A stretch of 64,000 nt of DNA from Ruminococcus turbiniformis. GTDB taxonomy: Bacteria > Bacillota > Clostridia > Lachnospirales > Lachnospiraceae. The first letter of the stretch is position 1, and every line of letters starts with the position of its first letter. Below, one piece after another: positions 18,188 through 27,128 of this stretch. The stretch covers positions 1 through 64,000 of the forward strand of contig NZ_JAJEQX010000013.1 of the NCBI RefSeq assembly GCF_020687545.1, written 5' to 3'. The notes under the pieces are model-generated. The model had not been told where the DNA came from. It made no database searches and saw only the letters and a program-made list of their open reading frames with translations. The position numbers were made by a program, and so were the translations under genes.

Positions 18188-19045
18188 TCAGCAGTTCTCT
18201 TTCCCATACCAGTCCTGTGCGAGAAATTTTGCCACTCCGTCATGGTCACAATCGTCTATAACATCTGTGGCCATCTCTTTTACTTTGTCGAGGGCGTTCT
18301 GCGGGGCGTAACTCCTGTCCGCAATCTCGATCATGGAAAGATCGTTCAGATTATCTCCGAATACGACCAGTTCATCGCATTTCACCAGCTTCTTAAGCTT
18401 CCTAATGGCATTTCTTTTGCTGGCATTTTTGCTGTATATTTCCAGGCAGTATAAACCGTTATAGATATTCAGATAGAAGGAATATGAGACTTCCTTAAAA
18501 AGAGACAGTTCATCGCAAAGCGATTGCAATGTCTCCTGCTTTCCTGAATAAGTCATATATACAATCTGTTCTTTTTCCGCCGTTGAATACAGTTCTTCCC
18601 TGAGCTGGACTTTCCTGCATTTTTCCAGCGCGCGCTCACTGTAATACTGAGTCTGTGTCTCAAGGCTCTTATCACCGTAGTAGAGCGAGATTCCTCCCCG
18701 GTCATATGTATAGACAAAACAGGACAGATTATATTTCTGGAAAATATTCAGTACTTCCTGTGCAGCCTTTTTGTCAATGATTTCCGCCTCTATGATTTTT
18801 CCCGCTGCAAAATCATATAAAAAGACACCATTTGTCAGAATTCCCGGGGCATTGATGCGGATGTCTTCCAGTCTGTAGTCACACCCGTAAGGCATCCTCG
18901 CCGTAGCGACTGTAAACTGCATTCCCAGGCCGATACACCGGTTGATCGTGTCCGCCGTATATTTCGATATACGCTTATTACGGTTGAACAGCGTACCATC
19001 CAGATCTGATACATATAAGATATTTTTCTCCATATCCGATTTCAT
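18188..19045 (-). CDS. Cof-type HAD-IIB phosphatase
   Basis: Haloacid dehalogenase-superfamily hydrolase, 285 residues. Motif I is YVSDLDGTLFNRN near residue 10 (nucleophile aspartate), motif II TVATARMPYG near 60, motif III lysine near 210, motif IV VVFGDNLNDLSMIE near 225. A large alpha/beta cap between II and III marks subfamily IIB. Substrate is probably a sugar phosphate, but this is inference. Last gene of the catabolic locus. No terminator is seen before the cobalamin riboswitch about 130 bases on. Start could also be 19033. Confidence 0.85.
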   Translation of the reverse strand: MKSDMEKNILYVSDLDGTLFNRNKRISKYTADTINRCIGLGMQFTVATARMPYGCDYRLEDIRINAPGILTNGVFLYDFAAGKIIEAEIIDKKAAQEVLNIFQKYNLSCFVYTYDRGGISLYYGDKSLETQTQYYSERALEKCRKVQLREELYSTAEKEQIVYMTYSGKQETLQSLCDELSLFKEVSYSFYLNIYNGLYCLEIYSKNASKRNAIRKLKKLVKCDELVVFGDNLNDLSMIEIADRSYAPQNALDKVKEMATDVIDDCDHDGVAKFLAQDWYGKENC

Positions 19046-19057
19046 TTCCTTTTTAAA

Positions 19058-19924
19058 TTAAATCAGCTCATTTACAACCGCCACAACATTTTTCGATGCG
19101 TTTCCGCTCTCCAGCCCCTTCTGGAACAGTGCTAAAACAGCGTCTCCGCACGGAGTTTTCACACCGGCTGCGTTCATAGAATCCACAATCGTCTTCATAG
19201 CTGTGGTTTCAATCCTGAGTGTACACTCGGAAGCGTCTTCAAATTTGCCTGTATAGTCGCTGCACTCGTTTGCGAACGCCCGGTAATTTCCTCCCAGCAT
19301 AATCGGAAGAATCTCCTGTGTCTGTTCAATGAAAGATTTTACAGAATACCCGTATTTAATGCAGTATGCAACCGCCTCGGCCAGAGTGGCAATCGCTCCG
19401 AAATGTACGTCCAGGACCGCCACATCAACCACGCTTGCGCCGATTACATCTTCTCCGAGGTAAACTGCCTTTCCGATTGCCTCAAGAGCGTTCCTTGCCG
19501 TGTCAAACACCTTCTTCTCACCGGAATAAACAAGGTAAGCTGTAGGAGTTCCGATGTCGCCCGGATAATTTTCAATCTTGGCGTCAAGGTGCAGCATCCC
19601 CAGTTCTTTTGCCAGTTTGTCCATATCGCGCACTTCCTCCGGGCCGGACGTAGTTGTATTAATCAGCATTTTTCCCTTCAGTCTGTCTTTGTCCGCGCTT
19701 TTCAGTACACTGGACGCAATTTTATGATTCGGCAGGTTGATCAGGATACAGTCATTTTCCAAAGCTTCATCAAGGCTTGCAAAATACTTCGCTCCCTCTT
19801 TTACAAGCGGCTCTGCAGCCTTCTCATTGATATCCACGATAGTCACTTCTATTTTTCCCTTCATTAAAGCGCGAATAATTGAGCTTCCCATGACACCGCA
19901 TCCGACTACTGTGATTTTTTCCAT
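19058..19924 (-). CDS. NAD(P)-binding oxidoreductase, imine-reductase-like
   Basis: Rossmann-fold enzyme beginning ITVVGCGVMGSS, with 6PGDH/beta-hydroxyacid-dehydrogenase-like architecture. The stretch LNTTTSGPEEV (catalytic-loop region), the conserved pattern LVYSGEKKVFD followed by YLGEDVIGASVVDVAVL, and an all-helical C-terminus resemble imine reductases. The catalytic lysine of classical beta-hydroxyacid dehydrogenases is not evident. The ATG at 19924 has GGAGG upstream. Substrate unknown; it lies in the tail of the catabolic locus. Confidence 0.75.
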   Translation of the reverse strand: MEKITVVGCGVMGSSIIRALMKGKIEVTIVDINEKAAEPLVKEGAKYFASLDEALENDCILINLPNHKIASSVLKSADKDRLKGKMLINTTTSGPEEVRDMDKLAKELGMLHLDAKIENYPGDIGTPTAYLVYSGEKKVFDTARNALEAIGKAVYLGEDVIGASVVDVAVLDVHFGAIATLAEAVAYCIKYGYSVKSFIEQTQEILPIMLGGNYRAFANECSDYTGKFEDASECTLRIETTAMKTIVDSMNAAGVKTPCGDAVLALFQKGLESGNASKNVVAVVNELI

Positions 19925-19980
19925 TTTTTTAATCCTCCGCATTTTTAATTATTCTTTTTATGATCTGTTGCCGTCCATAT

Positions 19981-20571
19981 TTATTCACGGCGATAGCCTG
20001 TTTTATCTTTCTCCGTAATCTCGTGAAGAACTCTGCACGGATTTCCGACTGCCACCACGTTCGGCGGAATATCTTTTACGACCACGCTCCCGGCTCCGAT
20101 CACCGAGCCTTTCCCGATCGTAACGCCCGGCACTATCGTCACATCAGCGCCTATCCATACATAATCTTCTATATGTATAGGTTTTGAAAAGCAGCCTCCC
20201 CGGATGCGCTCCTCCGGATCAATGCAGTGATTTACCGCATAAATCCCGGCATTCGGCCCGATCAGTACATGGTTTCCGATTGTTACTTCCGCGCAGTCCA
20301 GAATTGTGCAACCGAAATTGATGTAAACGTTGTCCCCGATATGAATGTTCTTTCCAAATTCGCACTGGAATCTGGGCTCGATTACCGGATTCGTTCCGAC
20401 GGATCCGAGCAGCTCTTTTAAAATTTCCATTCGTTCTTCCGGCTGGCTGTCGTCCGTCTCATTGTATTTTCTGAACAGCTTCTTACATTCCACGCGCATT
20501 TCCACAAGAATCTGGCCCAGGTCATCATACAAAAGTCCTTTCTGCAGCTTTTCCCAGTCGTTCATCTTCAT
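19981..20571 (-). CDS. Sugar O-acetyltransferase, left-handed beta-helix
   Basis: Maltose/galactoside acetyltransferase family, 196 residues. The N-terminal Mac-type helical segment (about 1-55) is followed by hexapeptide repeats (for example GKNIHIGDNVYINFG and GKGSVIGAGSVV) and the catalytic histidine in YAVNHCIDPEER near residue 115. Uses acetyl-CoA. It overlaps the cysteine-rich gene by four bases, so probably co-translated. Confidence 0.88.
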   Translation of the reverse strand: MKMNDWEKLQKGLLYDDLGQILVEMRVECKKLFRKYNETDDSQPEERMEILKELLGSVGTNPVIEPRFQCEFGKNIHIGDNVYINFGCTILDCAEVTIGNHVLIGPNAGIYAVNHCIDPEERIRGGCFSKPIHIEDYVWIGADVTIVPGVTIGKGSVIGAGSVVVKDIPPNVVAVGNPCRVLHEITEKDKTGYRRE

Positions 20572-20828
20572 CCCTCCTCTCTCTCGGCCTGTTTCGACAG
20601 AAGCTTTATAATTACATCGTAGTTCTCCGGCTTATGCGGAAAAGTACATTCCGAACAGTCTTTGATACACTTCCCGTTTTCAAGCCGGATGTAATTCGGC
20701 TTTCCCGGACATTTATCCGCAATAAAGAACGGGCAGTAGCAGAACAGACAGTTCATCTCCGGAAGATCCTTATGGCACGGATAATATTTGCAGTCTCTGT
20801 TCGCGAAAAAACGGTACGAATTTTCCAT
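20568..20828 (-). CDS. Cysteine-rich small-domain protein
   Basis: An 86-residue protein with nine cysteines in the pattern CKYYPCHK, CLFCYCPF, DKCPG and CIKDCSEC. This matches the cysteine-rich small domain (PF04071), thought to bind metal and often found near cobalamin genes. Function is unknown. The ATG at 20828 follows GAGAGGTGA; the longer frame (to 20867) overlaps the upstream gene. Confidence 0.7.
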   Translation of the reverse strand: MENSYRFFANRDCKYYPCHKDLPEMNCLFCYCPFFIADKCPGKPNYIRLENGKCIKDCSECTFPHKPENYDVIIKLLSKQAEREEG

Positions 20829-20863
20829 TATCTCTGTCACCTCTCCTTCCACAGAACGCATAC

Positions 20864-21130
20864 TCACGGTATCATGCTCTCACAGGCTCTTCCCGCTGAT
20901 GTCACCTCGTATGCGATCTTTAAGTTATCCTCCTCATCCAGATCAATATCTGATGCTTTTAACATCCCGATTCCGCAGTAAACACGGATAATTTTCTCGA
21001 TATTTTTTACAGAAACCGTCTTTTCTCCCGGATATTCATGTCCGATCTCCCTTGCGGCTTCCTCAGCCGAAAACGAGCCGTCTTTATGTATGGCATAGTC
21101 CAGGACTCTCAGTTTAATCGGTAATTTCAT
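20864..21130 (-). CDS. Small putative winged-helix protein
   Basis: 88 residues starting MKLPIKLRVLDYAIHKDG after a strong GGAGGAG site. Predicted helix-turn-helix layout (SAEEAAREIGHEY, then VKNIEKIIRVYCGIGMLKAS) followed by a beta wing with KIAYEVTSAGRACES. It could be a DNA-binding regulator or an adaptor. I do not recognise a named family. The longer upstream extension runs into the EamA gene and was discarded. Confidence 0.55.
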   Translation of the reverse strand: MKLPIKLRVLDYAIHKDGSFSAEEAAREIGHEYPGEKTVSVKNIEKIIRVYCGIGMLKASDIDLDEEDNLKIAYEVTSAGRACESMIP

Positions 21131-21143
21131 CTTGATCTCCTCC

Positions 21144-22199
21144 TCACGAAACATCACGCAGGTTAAAAAGCTCTGACGGTTTTGCCAGCACGACAAAAAT
21201 TCCCACGACAAGCACCGCCGCCCCGATAATTCCCATCAAAGTCACTGAGAATGAAAGGATTCCCATTCTGTCCATCACAAGTCCGATCGGGATGCTCCAT
21301 ATCGGTGAGGAAAACAGGATGGCAGATCCCCTGGTCGCACCGCAGTAGCTGTACGCGACGTAAATTTCATTATACTGAATCGTCAGAAATACCATTGCCA
21401 GAAGCAGGAACAAAAGAATGACCTTGTCGGAAAAAATCAGGGTGAAAATCTCCCCGATCCATCCGGCATGTCCCGTAACTGTGCATATAATCAGCGCACA
21501 GCACAATTCCATACATCCTCCTCCGATCATTCTGTAAAGCGGGCACACAATCAGCGGATCTGAAATGTCAATCGCTTTTGTGCTAAGGACTGCCTCTATA
21601 GCATATCCGATCGGAGCCGCGGCTGTAATCAGCAGTCCAAGGTAAAAATTGCTGACCCCTTCCGGCGGGGCTATACTCGCGATGACAACCCCCACAACCG
21701 TAATGAAAATTCCAACAAAAACACGTACCCCTGTTTTCTCTTTCAGGAAGATCGTCCCCAGAATCGCCGTAACAACCGGCGTCAGCCCGATAATACAATT
21801 TCCGTATGTAGAGCCGCAGAAGCTGATCCCGACAATTGAACAGGCCGTCGCAACAGGCCCGCCGAGAAAAGCGGATGCAAGTACGACCCGGGACGCCTTT
21901 ACTCTCCAGATTCTCGGATATTCCGCCAGAGGAATCCCGCGCACCGTATTAAATATAATCATCAGAATCCCGCCAAACAGCTCACATATTCCCAGTACGA
22001 CCAGTGACAATATATATGTAAACAGCAGCGTTTCTGCAAAATGGCCGCCAATCATTTCCGTAACCCTGACATTAAAATTTTGAAAAATCACAAGAGACAG
22101 CGCTGAGATCCATGCCAGTACCAGCCCCAGTACCGCAAGTTTTACTTTTCTGTCTTCATAAAGTTTTTTTGCTTGTTCCTTTTTTTCTAAAACGTTCAT
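21144..22199 (-). CDS. EamA/DMT-family membrane transporter
   Basis: Drug/metabolite transporter superfamily member with about ten hydrophobic segments in two repeats. The EamA hallmark of a glycine/proline-rich helix (FLGGPVATACSIVGI, then GLTPVVTAILGTIFLKEKTG) appears in the first half. 351 residues. It may export or import a metabolite of the locus, but the substrate is unknown. The 172-base gap upstream contains hairpins and possible promoter sequence, so it may start a sub-operon. Confidence 0.82.
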   Translation of the reverse strand: MNVLEKKEQAKKLYEDRKVKLAVLGLVLAWISALSLVIFQNFNVRVTEMIGGHFAETLLFTYILSLVVLGICELFGGILMIIFNTVRGIPLAEYPRIWRVKASRVVLASAFLGGPVATACSIVGISFCGSTYGNCIIGLTPVVTAILGTIFLKEKTGVRVFVGIFITVVGVVIASIAPPEGVSNFYLGLLITAAAPIGYAIEAVLSTKAIDISDPLIVCPLYRMIGGGCMELCCALIICTVTGHAGWIGEIFTLIFSDKVILLFLLLAMVFLTIQYNEIYVAYSYCGATRGSAILFSSPIWSIPIGLVMDRMGILSFSVTLMGIIGAAVLVVGIFVVLAKPSELFNLRDVS

Positions 22200-22371
22200 A
22201 AGTTTTCACCTGTCTGTATATTTTATAAGTTCCGGCCCGGACAGTATATGACAGTTCGGGCCGGCTGGAACGGCCGGGAGACTGTTTTTCTTATTTCTCC
22301 CGTCTTTCTGCCGCTCCGGAGGTATCATGGCAAGTCAGCGCCTCATGGCACGGCGCTGATGTTAAAACGCC
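22200..22371 (-). other. Intergenic hairpins between lpdA and the EamA gene
   Basis: On the minus strand two inverted repeats occur: CAGCGCC/GGCGCTG just after the lpdA stop and CCGGCCCG/CGGGCCGG (about 22234-22267). Neither is followed by a clean U-run. An AT-rich TATAAAATATA segment precedes the EamA gene. Possible attenuator, processing site or weak promoter. Confidence 0.4.
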
Positions 22372-23736
22372 TTACAAAAATAATGTTTCCCTGATAATCT
22401 CTCCCACTGTAGGATGCGGGAATACAAGTTTCTGAAGCTCCGGAACAGTTTTATGCGATGTAATCATAAGCTCCGCAGCCAGAATAATCTCCGACGCATA
22501 GCTTCCGATCATATGTACTCCAACCACCGTATTGTCCTCTTCATTCACGATCAGCTTGCAGATGCCGTCGCCCTGCTGCACCTCCGCGAGATAACGCCCG
22601 GAATAATTCATGGACAGGCTGACGCTTCTGACTTTCATGCCTTTCTTTTCGGCGCTCTCCTCCGACTCGCCGACGCCGGCCACCTCGGGATCTGTATAGA
22701 TGACAGACGGGATCGTAGAATAGTCCATCCTGTCTTCTTTTCCCAGGATATTGTTCACCGCCACTTCCGCTTCGCGGTAAGCCGTATGCGCCAGCATGAC
22801 CTTGCCGTTGATATCGCCTACAGCATATACACCGTCCACGTTTGTCCTTAAATGGTCATCTGTCACGACAGCGCTCCGGTTCATCTCAAGTCCCAGATTT
22901 TCAAGTCCCATATTTTCCGTATAGGGTCTTCTTCCGATCGCGCATAAAATCTGATCCGCCTCTTCCAGCTTTTCCTCGCCGTTCTTCTCATACAGAACGC
23001 CTTCCGGAGTGACACCTGTCACTTTGCAGCCGAGTTTAAATTTCACACCCTTACGGCGGTACGCCCTCAGAAGGATGTCAGAGACTTCTCTCTCCATCGG
23101 TCCGGCTATTTTATCCATCATCTCCACGATCGTCACATTGACTCCTGACATCGCATAATAGGAAGCCATCTCAAGCCCGATCACTCCGCCACCGATCACA
23201 ACTAATTTTTCAGGCAGCTTTGTCGCGTCGAGAGCTTCTCTGTTTGTCCAGACAGTCCCGTCCGCAACTCCTTCCTTAAGCCCCGGGATCGGAGGAATGA
23301 CAGGCACTGACCCCGATGCAAGAATCAGCGTATCAGCCGAATACGTTTCTGCTCCGGCCTTTACAACAAATCCTTCCTCTGTCTTTCCCTCTACATATCC
23401 GAATTCACTTACAACATGTACCCCGTTCGCGTCCATCATTGCGCAAACGCCGGATACTAGTGCGTTTACCACCTGGTTTTTATGATTGATAACCTGTTCT
23501 GTATCCAGCTTTATATCTTCAGTGAGGACGCCGAATACGGCGCCCTCCTTCGCATGCTGGAAGATCTTTGCGGAGTTCAGAAGAGCTTTGGATGGGATGC
23601 ATCCCTCATTTAAGCAGGTTCCTCCCAGAGCGTTCTTTTCGATCAGCACAACTTTTTTTCCTGCTGCGCCTGCGCGCTCTGCTGCGAGATAGCCTCCCGG
23701 TCCCCCGCCTAATACAATGATATCTGCTTTCATCAT
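22372..23736 (-). CDS. lpdA: Dihydrolipoyl dehydrogenase (E3)
   Basis: FAD/NAD-linked disulfide reductase that reoxidises the lipoyl domain. FAD-binding IVLGGGPGGYLAAERA at the N-terminus, redox-active disulfide GGTCLNEGCIPSK (C41/C46), NAD-binding VVIGGGVIGLEMASYY near residue 175, VYAVGDINGK near 305, and the C-terminal interface histidine in HPTVGEIIRE near 445. 454 residues. E3 of the E1/lipoyl/E2 genes further upstream in the same transcript. Confidence 0.94.
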   Translation of the reverse strand: MMKADIIVLGGGPGGYLAAERAGAAGKKVVLIEKNALGGTCLNEGCIPSKALLNSAKIFQHAKEGAVFGVLTEDIKLDTEQVINHKNQVVNALVSGVCAMMDANGVHVVSEFGYVEGKTEEGFVVKAGAETYSADTLILASGSVPVIPPIPGLKEGVADGTVWTNREALDATKLPEKLVVIGGGVIGLEMASYYAMSGVNVTIVEMMDKIAGPMEREVSDILLRAYRRKGVKFKLGCKVTGVTPEGVLYEKNGEEKLEEADQILCAIGRRPYTENMGLENLGLEMNRSAVVTDDHLRTNVDGVYAVGDINGKVMLAHTAYREAEVAVNNILGKEDRMDYSTIPSVIYTDPEVAGVGESEESAEKKGMKVRSVSLSMNYSGRYLAEVQQGDGICKLIVNEEDNTVVGVHMIGSYASEIILAAELMITSHKTVPELQKLVFPHPTVGEIIRETLFL

Positions 23737-23754
23737 TTTTGTTCCCCGTTTCTC

Positions 23755-25095
23755 TTACTTTAAAACTACCTTTTTCATTCCCATGAAGTCACATACAATC
23801 TTCAGGATATCTGTGTAGTCGCCCTCTTTGATTACAACATGGTGATGTAATCCGGCCTGGATCATCTGGTCAACAACACTGCCGGCCTTCACTCCATCCG
23901 CTCTGAGTTTTACAACAAGCTTTTCGCCGCCGTCCACCCATTCTTCATGGCTTACGGGGAGCGTTTTTCCTGTTGCGACAAGTACCTGGTAATCTCCGGC
24001 GCTTCCCTGAATGTCAGAGAATGTAACCTTATCCATTGCCTTTAACGGCACTCCGATGAAGGAGCCCATATCGCCGGACGGATTTGTCACGACTTTATCC
24101 AGGCTCTCTGCCAGAGAAGCTGCGGAACTTCCTTCATGGCAGATTGTCATATAGTCGTTTTCATCATCAAATGCGCCGATCTCACCGAGCGCGCATGCGC
24201 CGCCTTCTGCTGCCAGGTTCAGGATGTACTGGAGTACTGTATGCCCGATATCGCCCTCTGTGTCAACGATAATACCCTCGTCCGCCAGCCAGGATGATGT
24301 CTGGTTCATCAGACCGCCGTACAGCGGATAGCACTCTGCTGCAATTGCATTCATACCTGTCTTCTGGATCATTGCTTTTGTAGCCAGGTATACTTTCGCC
24401 ATCCAGATCATACATTCCTCGGAAACCTTTACTGTACCTGTGCGGTCTTTTAAATCCTCCAGCGCCTTCTTTGCCTCTGCATCGCAGATCTTCTCAGCTG
24501 CGTCCGTGATCTCCTCCATCTCATAGTGGATGATTGTCGGTCCGAATGTGTTGGAGAACTCCCATTCTTCAGTCGTCATATCCTGCGGTCCTGCCACTCT
24601 CCATGTCTGGCGCGGTCCCACCAGAGCCAGACGCATACTGCTTACCTTTTTGATGATCTGACCTGCGCGGGCAACGTTTTTCACCTTCTGGATGAGTGCT
24701 TTATCGTCTGCGAGTCCGTATACATACTCAAAATGAATCTTTGAATTTTTCAGAACAGATCCGTAATTCTGAATGCAGCCGATGGAGAACGTCTCAGGAT
24801 ACGGCACTGCCCAGAACACAGTCGGAACCTGCAATTCGTGGGTGAAGAGATATTTCAGAGAATCGCCCACCCATGTGATGTCCATGACCGCCAGAGATTC
24901 GATACCCTCTTTTTTAAACTGGTCACAAACGTTCAGAGCGTCTGTCGGATTTAAAACGCAGCAGTTTGCAACAACCACGTCGATTCCTGCCTCTTTCATC
25001 GCCTTTGCCGCACTGTCCATAAGCTCATCATATCTCTGTCCGCCGCTTTCCACCGGACTTACAAGTCCGACAAGTCCCATTTTTGCCTTTTCCAT
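23755..25095 (-). CDS. L-fucose/L-arabinose isomerase-family protein
   Basis: 446-residue protein with the fold pattern of fucose and arabinose isomerases: an N-terminal Rossmann-like region (MGLVGLVSPVESGGQRYDE, residues 6-24), a middle region with AECYPLYGGLMN near 260 and DTEGDIGHTVLQYIL near 280, and a late GLHHHVV near 420. The glutamate, aspartate and histidine positions are candidate metal ligands for aldose-ketose isomerisation. Overall it is divergent from true FucI (about 590 residues), so the substrate may not be fucose. Strong AAGGAGG site at the start. Confidence 0.7.
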   Translation of the reverse strand: MEKAKMGLVGLVSPVESGGQRYDELMDSAAKAMKEAGIDVVVANCCVLNPTDALNVCDQFKKEGIESLAVMDITWVGDSLKYLFTHELQVPTVFWAVPYPETFSIGCIQNYGSVLKNSKIHFEYVYGLADDKALIQKVKNVARAGQIIKKVSSMRLALVGPRQTWRVAGPQDMTTEEWEFSNTFGPTIIHYEMEEITDAAEKICDAEAKKALEDLKDRTGTVKVSEECMIWMAKVYLATKAMIQKTGMNAIAAECYPLYGGLMNQTSSWLADEGIIVDTEGDIGHTVLQYILNLAAEGGACALGEIGAFDDENDYMTICHEGSSAASLAESLDKVVTNPSGDMGSFIGVPLKAMDKVTFSDIQGSAGDYQVLVATGKTLPVSHEEWVDGGEKLVVKLRADGVKAGSVVDQMIQAGLHHHVVIKEGDYTDILKIVCDFMGMKKVVLK

Positions 25096-25133
25096 TTTAT
25101 CTGCCTCCTTATAGTTTCATTTAATTTTAATTG

Positions 25134-26396
25134 TTAAAAAGCTTTTGTTCCGCTTTGCTGATTCTTAGCCATCTCCGCGGCAACCTCGTCTTTGTCGCGT
25201 ACAAAGACTCTGACAAGAACAACGTTTGTGACAAACGTCAGAGCCGCACAGAAAATCAGGCCGATCGCGTAAGAATCCGCAAAGTCTCTTACAACACCTA
25301 CGATCTGCTGGAATACAAACATTCCGAAGATGAAGGATACACCCTGGATAATTCCGTTCGCCATACCGATCTTGGAAGATACGGTCGTATCGGAGAGAAC
25401 CGCAAATCCAAGCGGGTATACGACATATGCGCAGAAGCCTGTACACAGGAAACCGGCTACGATGACCCATATAATGCCCATCTGGTTTCCGGCGATCATG
25501 AGGAGATATCCTGCAACCATTCCGATGCCGCCGAAGAGAATGGAAGGACGTCTCGTCCCCATTTTGTCAGAGATCGCGCCAAATATGAGGCTGGCAAAAA
25601 TACCCGCAACCGAGAATACAGTTGACGCAAGGCCTGCGGCTGAGCTGGACATTCCAAGATCTGTCAGCATACTCGGTCCCCAGTAGTTGGCAATTCCGAG
25701 ACCGCCGAGGACGCCTGTCACCGCGATACAGTGTGCAATCGTATTTGAGTTCAAGGCCTTCTCATATTTGCCCGTATCGTCAACCGTGGCTCCCGAATCC
25801 TCCATATCCATAACTCCGGGGTCTTTCAGGATCATGATCAGGATAATCAAAATCACTGCCACGAAGATAATAACGGCAATATTTCCCGTCTGGATTCCAA
25901 GGTTATTGACAAGGATGGAGAACAGGTAAAGGGCACAAAATGTACCGATACCATCCGCCGCCGTCATACCGCCGGTGGCGACTCCCATCTTGTTTGTCCC
26001 CGCGAACCAGTGAACCGCAAGTGTATACGCCGCATTGTAGATGCAGGCGTTTCCAAAACCACTGACGATTCTCGCGAAAATCAGGATCGGGTAGGACGGT
26101 GAGAAGTAGAACAGCGCATGTCCGACGATCATGATAGCGATTCCAAGCATGGTAAAGAATTTACAACCCTTTTTCTCAACAGCAGATCCCACGATAAACA
26201 GACCGATGCCGCAAGCCCAGGAATATGCCGTATTTACGATACCCACCTGAGAATAGGTAATATTGTAAGTTTCCATAATGTAATCTGTAAGAGTTCCATG
26301 ACAATACTGAAAGAACGGTGCGATTGAACCCGCAATCACGCAGAGCACCAGCATAAACCACTGTTTCTTGGTTGGGTTAACTAATTTTGTCTCCAT
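25134..26396 (-). CDS. MFS transporter
   Basis: Major facilitator with about twelve hydrophobic helices and a central cytoplasmic loop near residues 195-220. The inter-helix motif GAISDKMGTRRPS (second half) is the classic MFS loop signature. 420 residues from the ATG at 26396, preceded by GGGGGT. Placed between the isomerase-like and TIM-barrel genes, it is the probable uptake system for the substrate of the locus; substrate is inferred, not shown. Confidence 0.85.
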   Translation of the reverse strand: METKLVNPTKKQWFMLVLCVIAGSIAPFFQYCHGTLTDYIMETYNITYSQVGIVNTAYSWACGIGLFIVGSAVEKKGCKFFTMLGIAIMIVGHALFYFSPSYPILIFARIVSGFGNACIYNAAYTLAVHWFAGTNKMGVATGGMTAADGIGTFCALYLFSILVNNLGIQTGNIAVIIFVAVILIILIMILKDPGVMDMEDSGATVDDTGKYEKALNSNTIAHCIAVTGVLGGLGIANYWGPSMLTDLGMSSSAAGLASTVFSVAGIFASLIFGAISDKMGTRRPSILFGGIGMVAGYLLMIAGNQMGIIWVIVAGFLCTGFCAYVVYPLGFAVLSDTTVSSKIGMANGIIQGVSFIFGMFVFQQIVGVVRDFADSYAIGLIFCAALTFVTNVVLVRVFVRDKDEVAAEMAKNQQSGTKAF

Positions 26397-26442
26397 ATTT
26401 ACCCCCATTCTGTAATAAAATACATTTTATTTTTCTTTTGTT

Positions 26443-27108
26443 TTACAGGAGAGATACCACCTTTTCCAGGTTCTCTCTAAAGCTTCCGCCAGGTACGAAT
26501 TTTTTGTCAAAAAGAGCGCTTCCCATTGTAAATGTCCACGGATCCATCTTTCTTACCGCCTCGATCCGCGCGGGAGAATCAATGCTTCCTGCCATGATGA
26601 CCGGAAGCTTGGAAGCCTTGATAAATTCTTCTGAAAACGCTTCCGGATCGCCCTGAGAATAGCGGTATCCGAGCAGGTCAATGCCGTAAACGCCTTTTTC
26701 TCTGTACTCCTTTTCCTGCTCCAGACAGCTTTCAACGGTTCCCTCCAGCACGCTCGGGCTTCCATATACCTTGCCTACAAACGGGCAGTATTTCAGATCG
26801 TGCTGATTGATATACTCCAGGACGCTGTCGTAGAAAATCGTTCCTGCCAGGTAATCAAACCCGCATTCTACCGCCAGTTTTGCGCCCCTCATACACTCTG
26901 CCTCTGTGTAAGTTACCACTTCAAGGAAAGTGGTCTTTCCTTCCTTTTTCATAAGCTGGCAGAGTTCCTTCATCTCCTCCGGTGGGAGTCCCACGTCCTT
27001 GAACCCCCAGTTTTTTACCGGAAGATCTTTGCAGCTTTCAAATACTTCTTTTGCATCTTTCCTTGTTACATCATGATGCGTCAACATTACAATCAGTTTC
27101 TCAGTCAT
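26443..27108 (-). CDS. TIM-barrel protein, aldolase/phosphate-binding type
   Basis: 221 residues with alternating beta/alpha pattern. An early charged motif is followed by NWGFKDVGLPPEEM, a central EVVTYTEAECMRGAKLA, a lysine-containing FVGKVYGSP near 110, and a C-terminal phosphate-binding-like segment IMAGSIDSPARIEAV and FTMGSALFD. This layout resembles KDPG-aldolase, ribulose-phosphate epimerase or QPRT-type barrels. An aldolase or epimerase role on the kinase product would make sense but is inference. Confidence 0.6.
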   Translation of the reverse strand: MTEKLIVMLTHHDVTRKDAKEVFESCKDLPVKNWGFKDVGLPPEEMKELCQLMKKEGKTTFLEVVTYTEAECMRGAKLAVECGFDYLAGTIFYDSVLEYINQHDLKYCPFVGKVYGSPSVLEGTVESCLEQEKEYREKGVYGIDLLGYRYSQGDPEAFSEEFIKASKLPVIMAGSIDSPARIEAVRKMDPWTFTMGSALFDKKFVPGGSFRENLEKVVSLL

Positions 27109-27128
27109 GTTTGTTCCATCCTTTTCTT

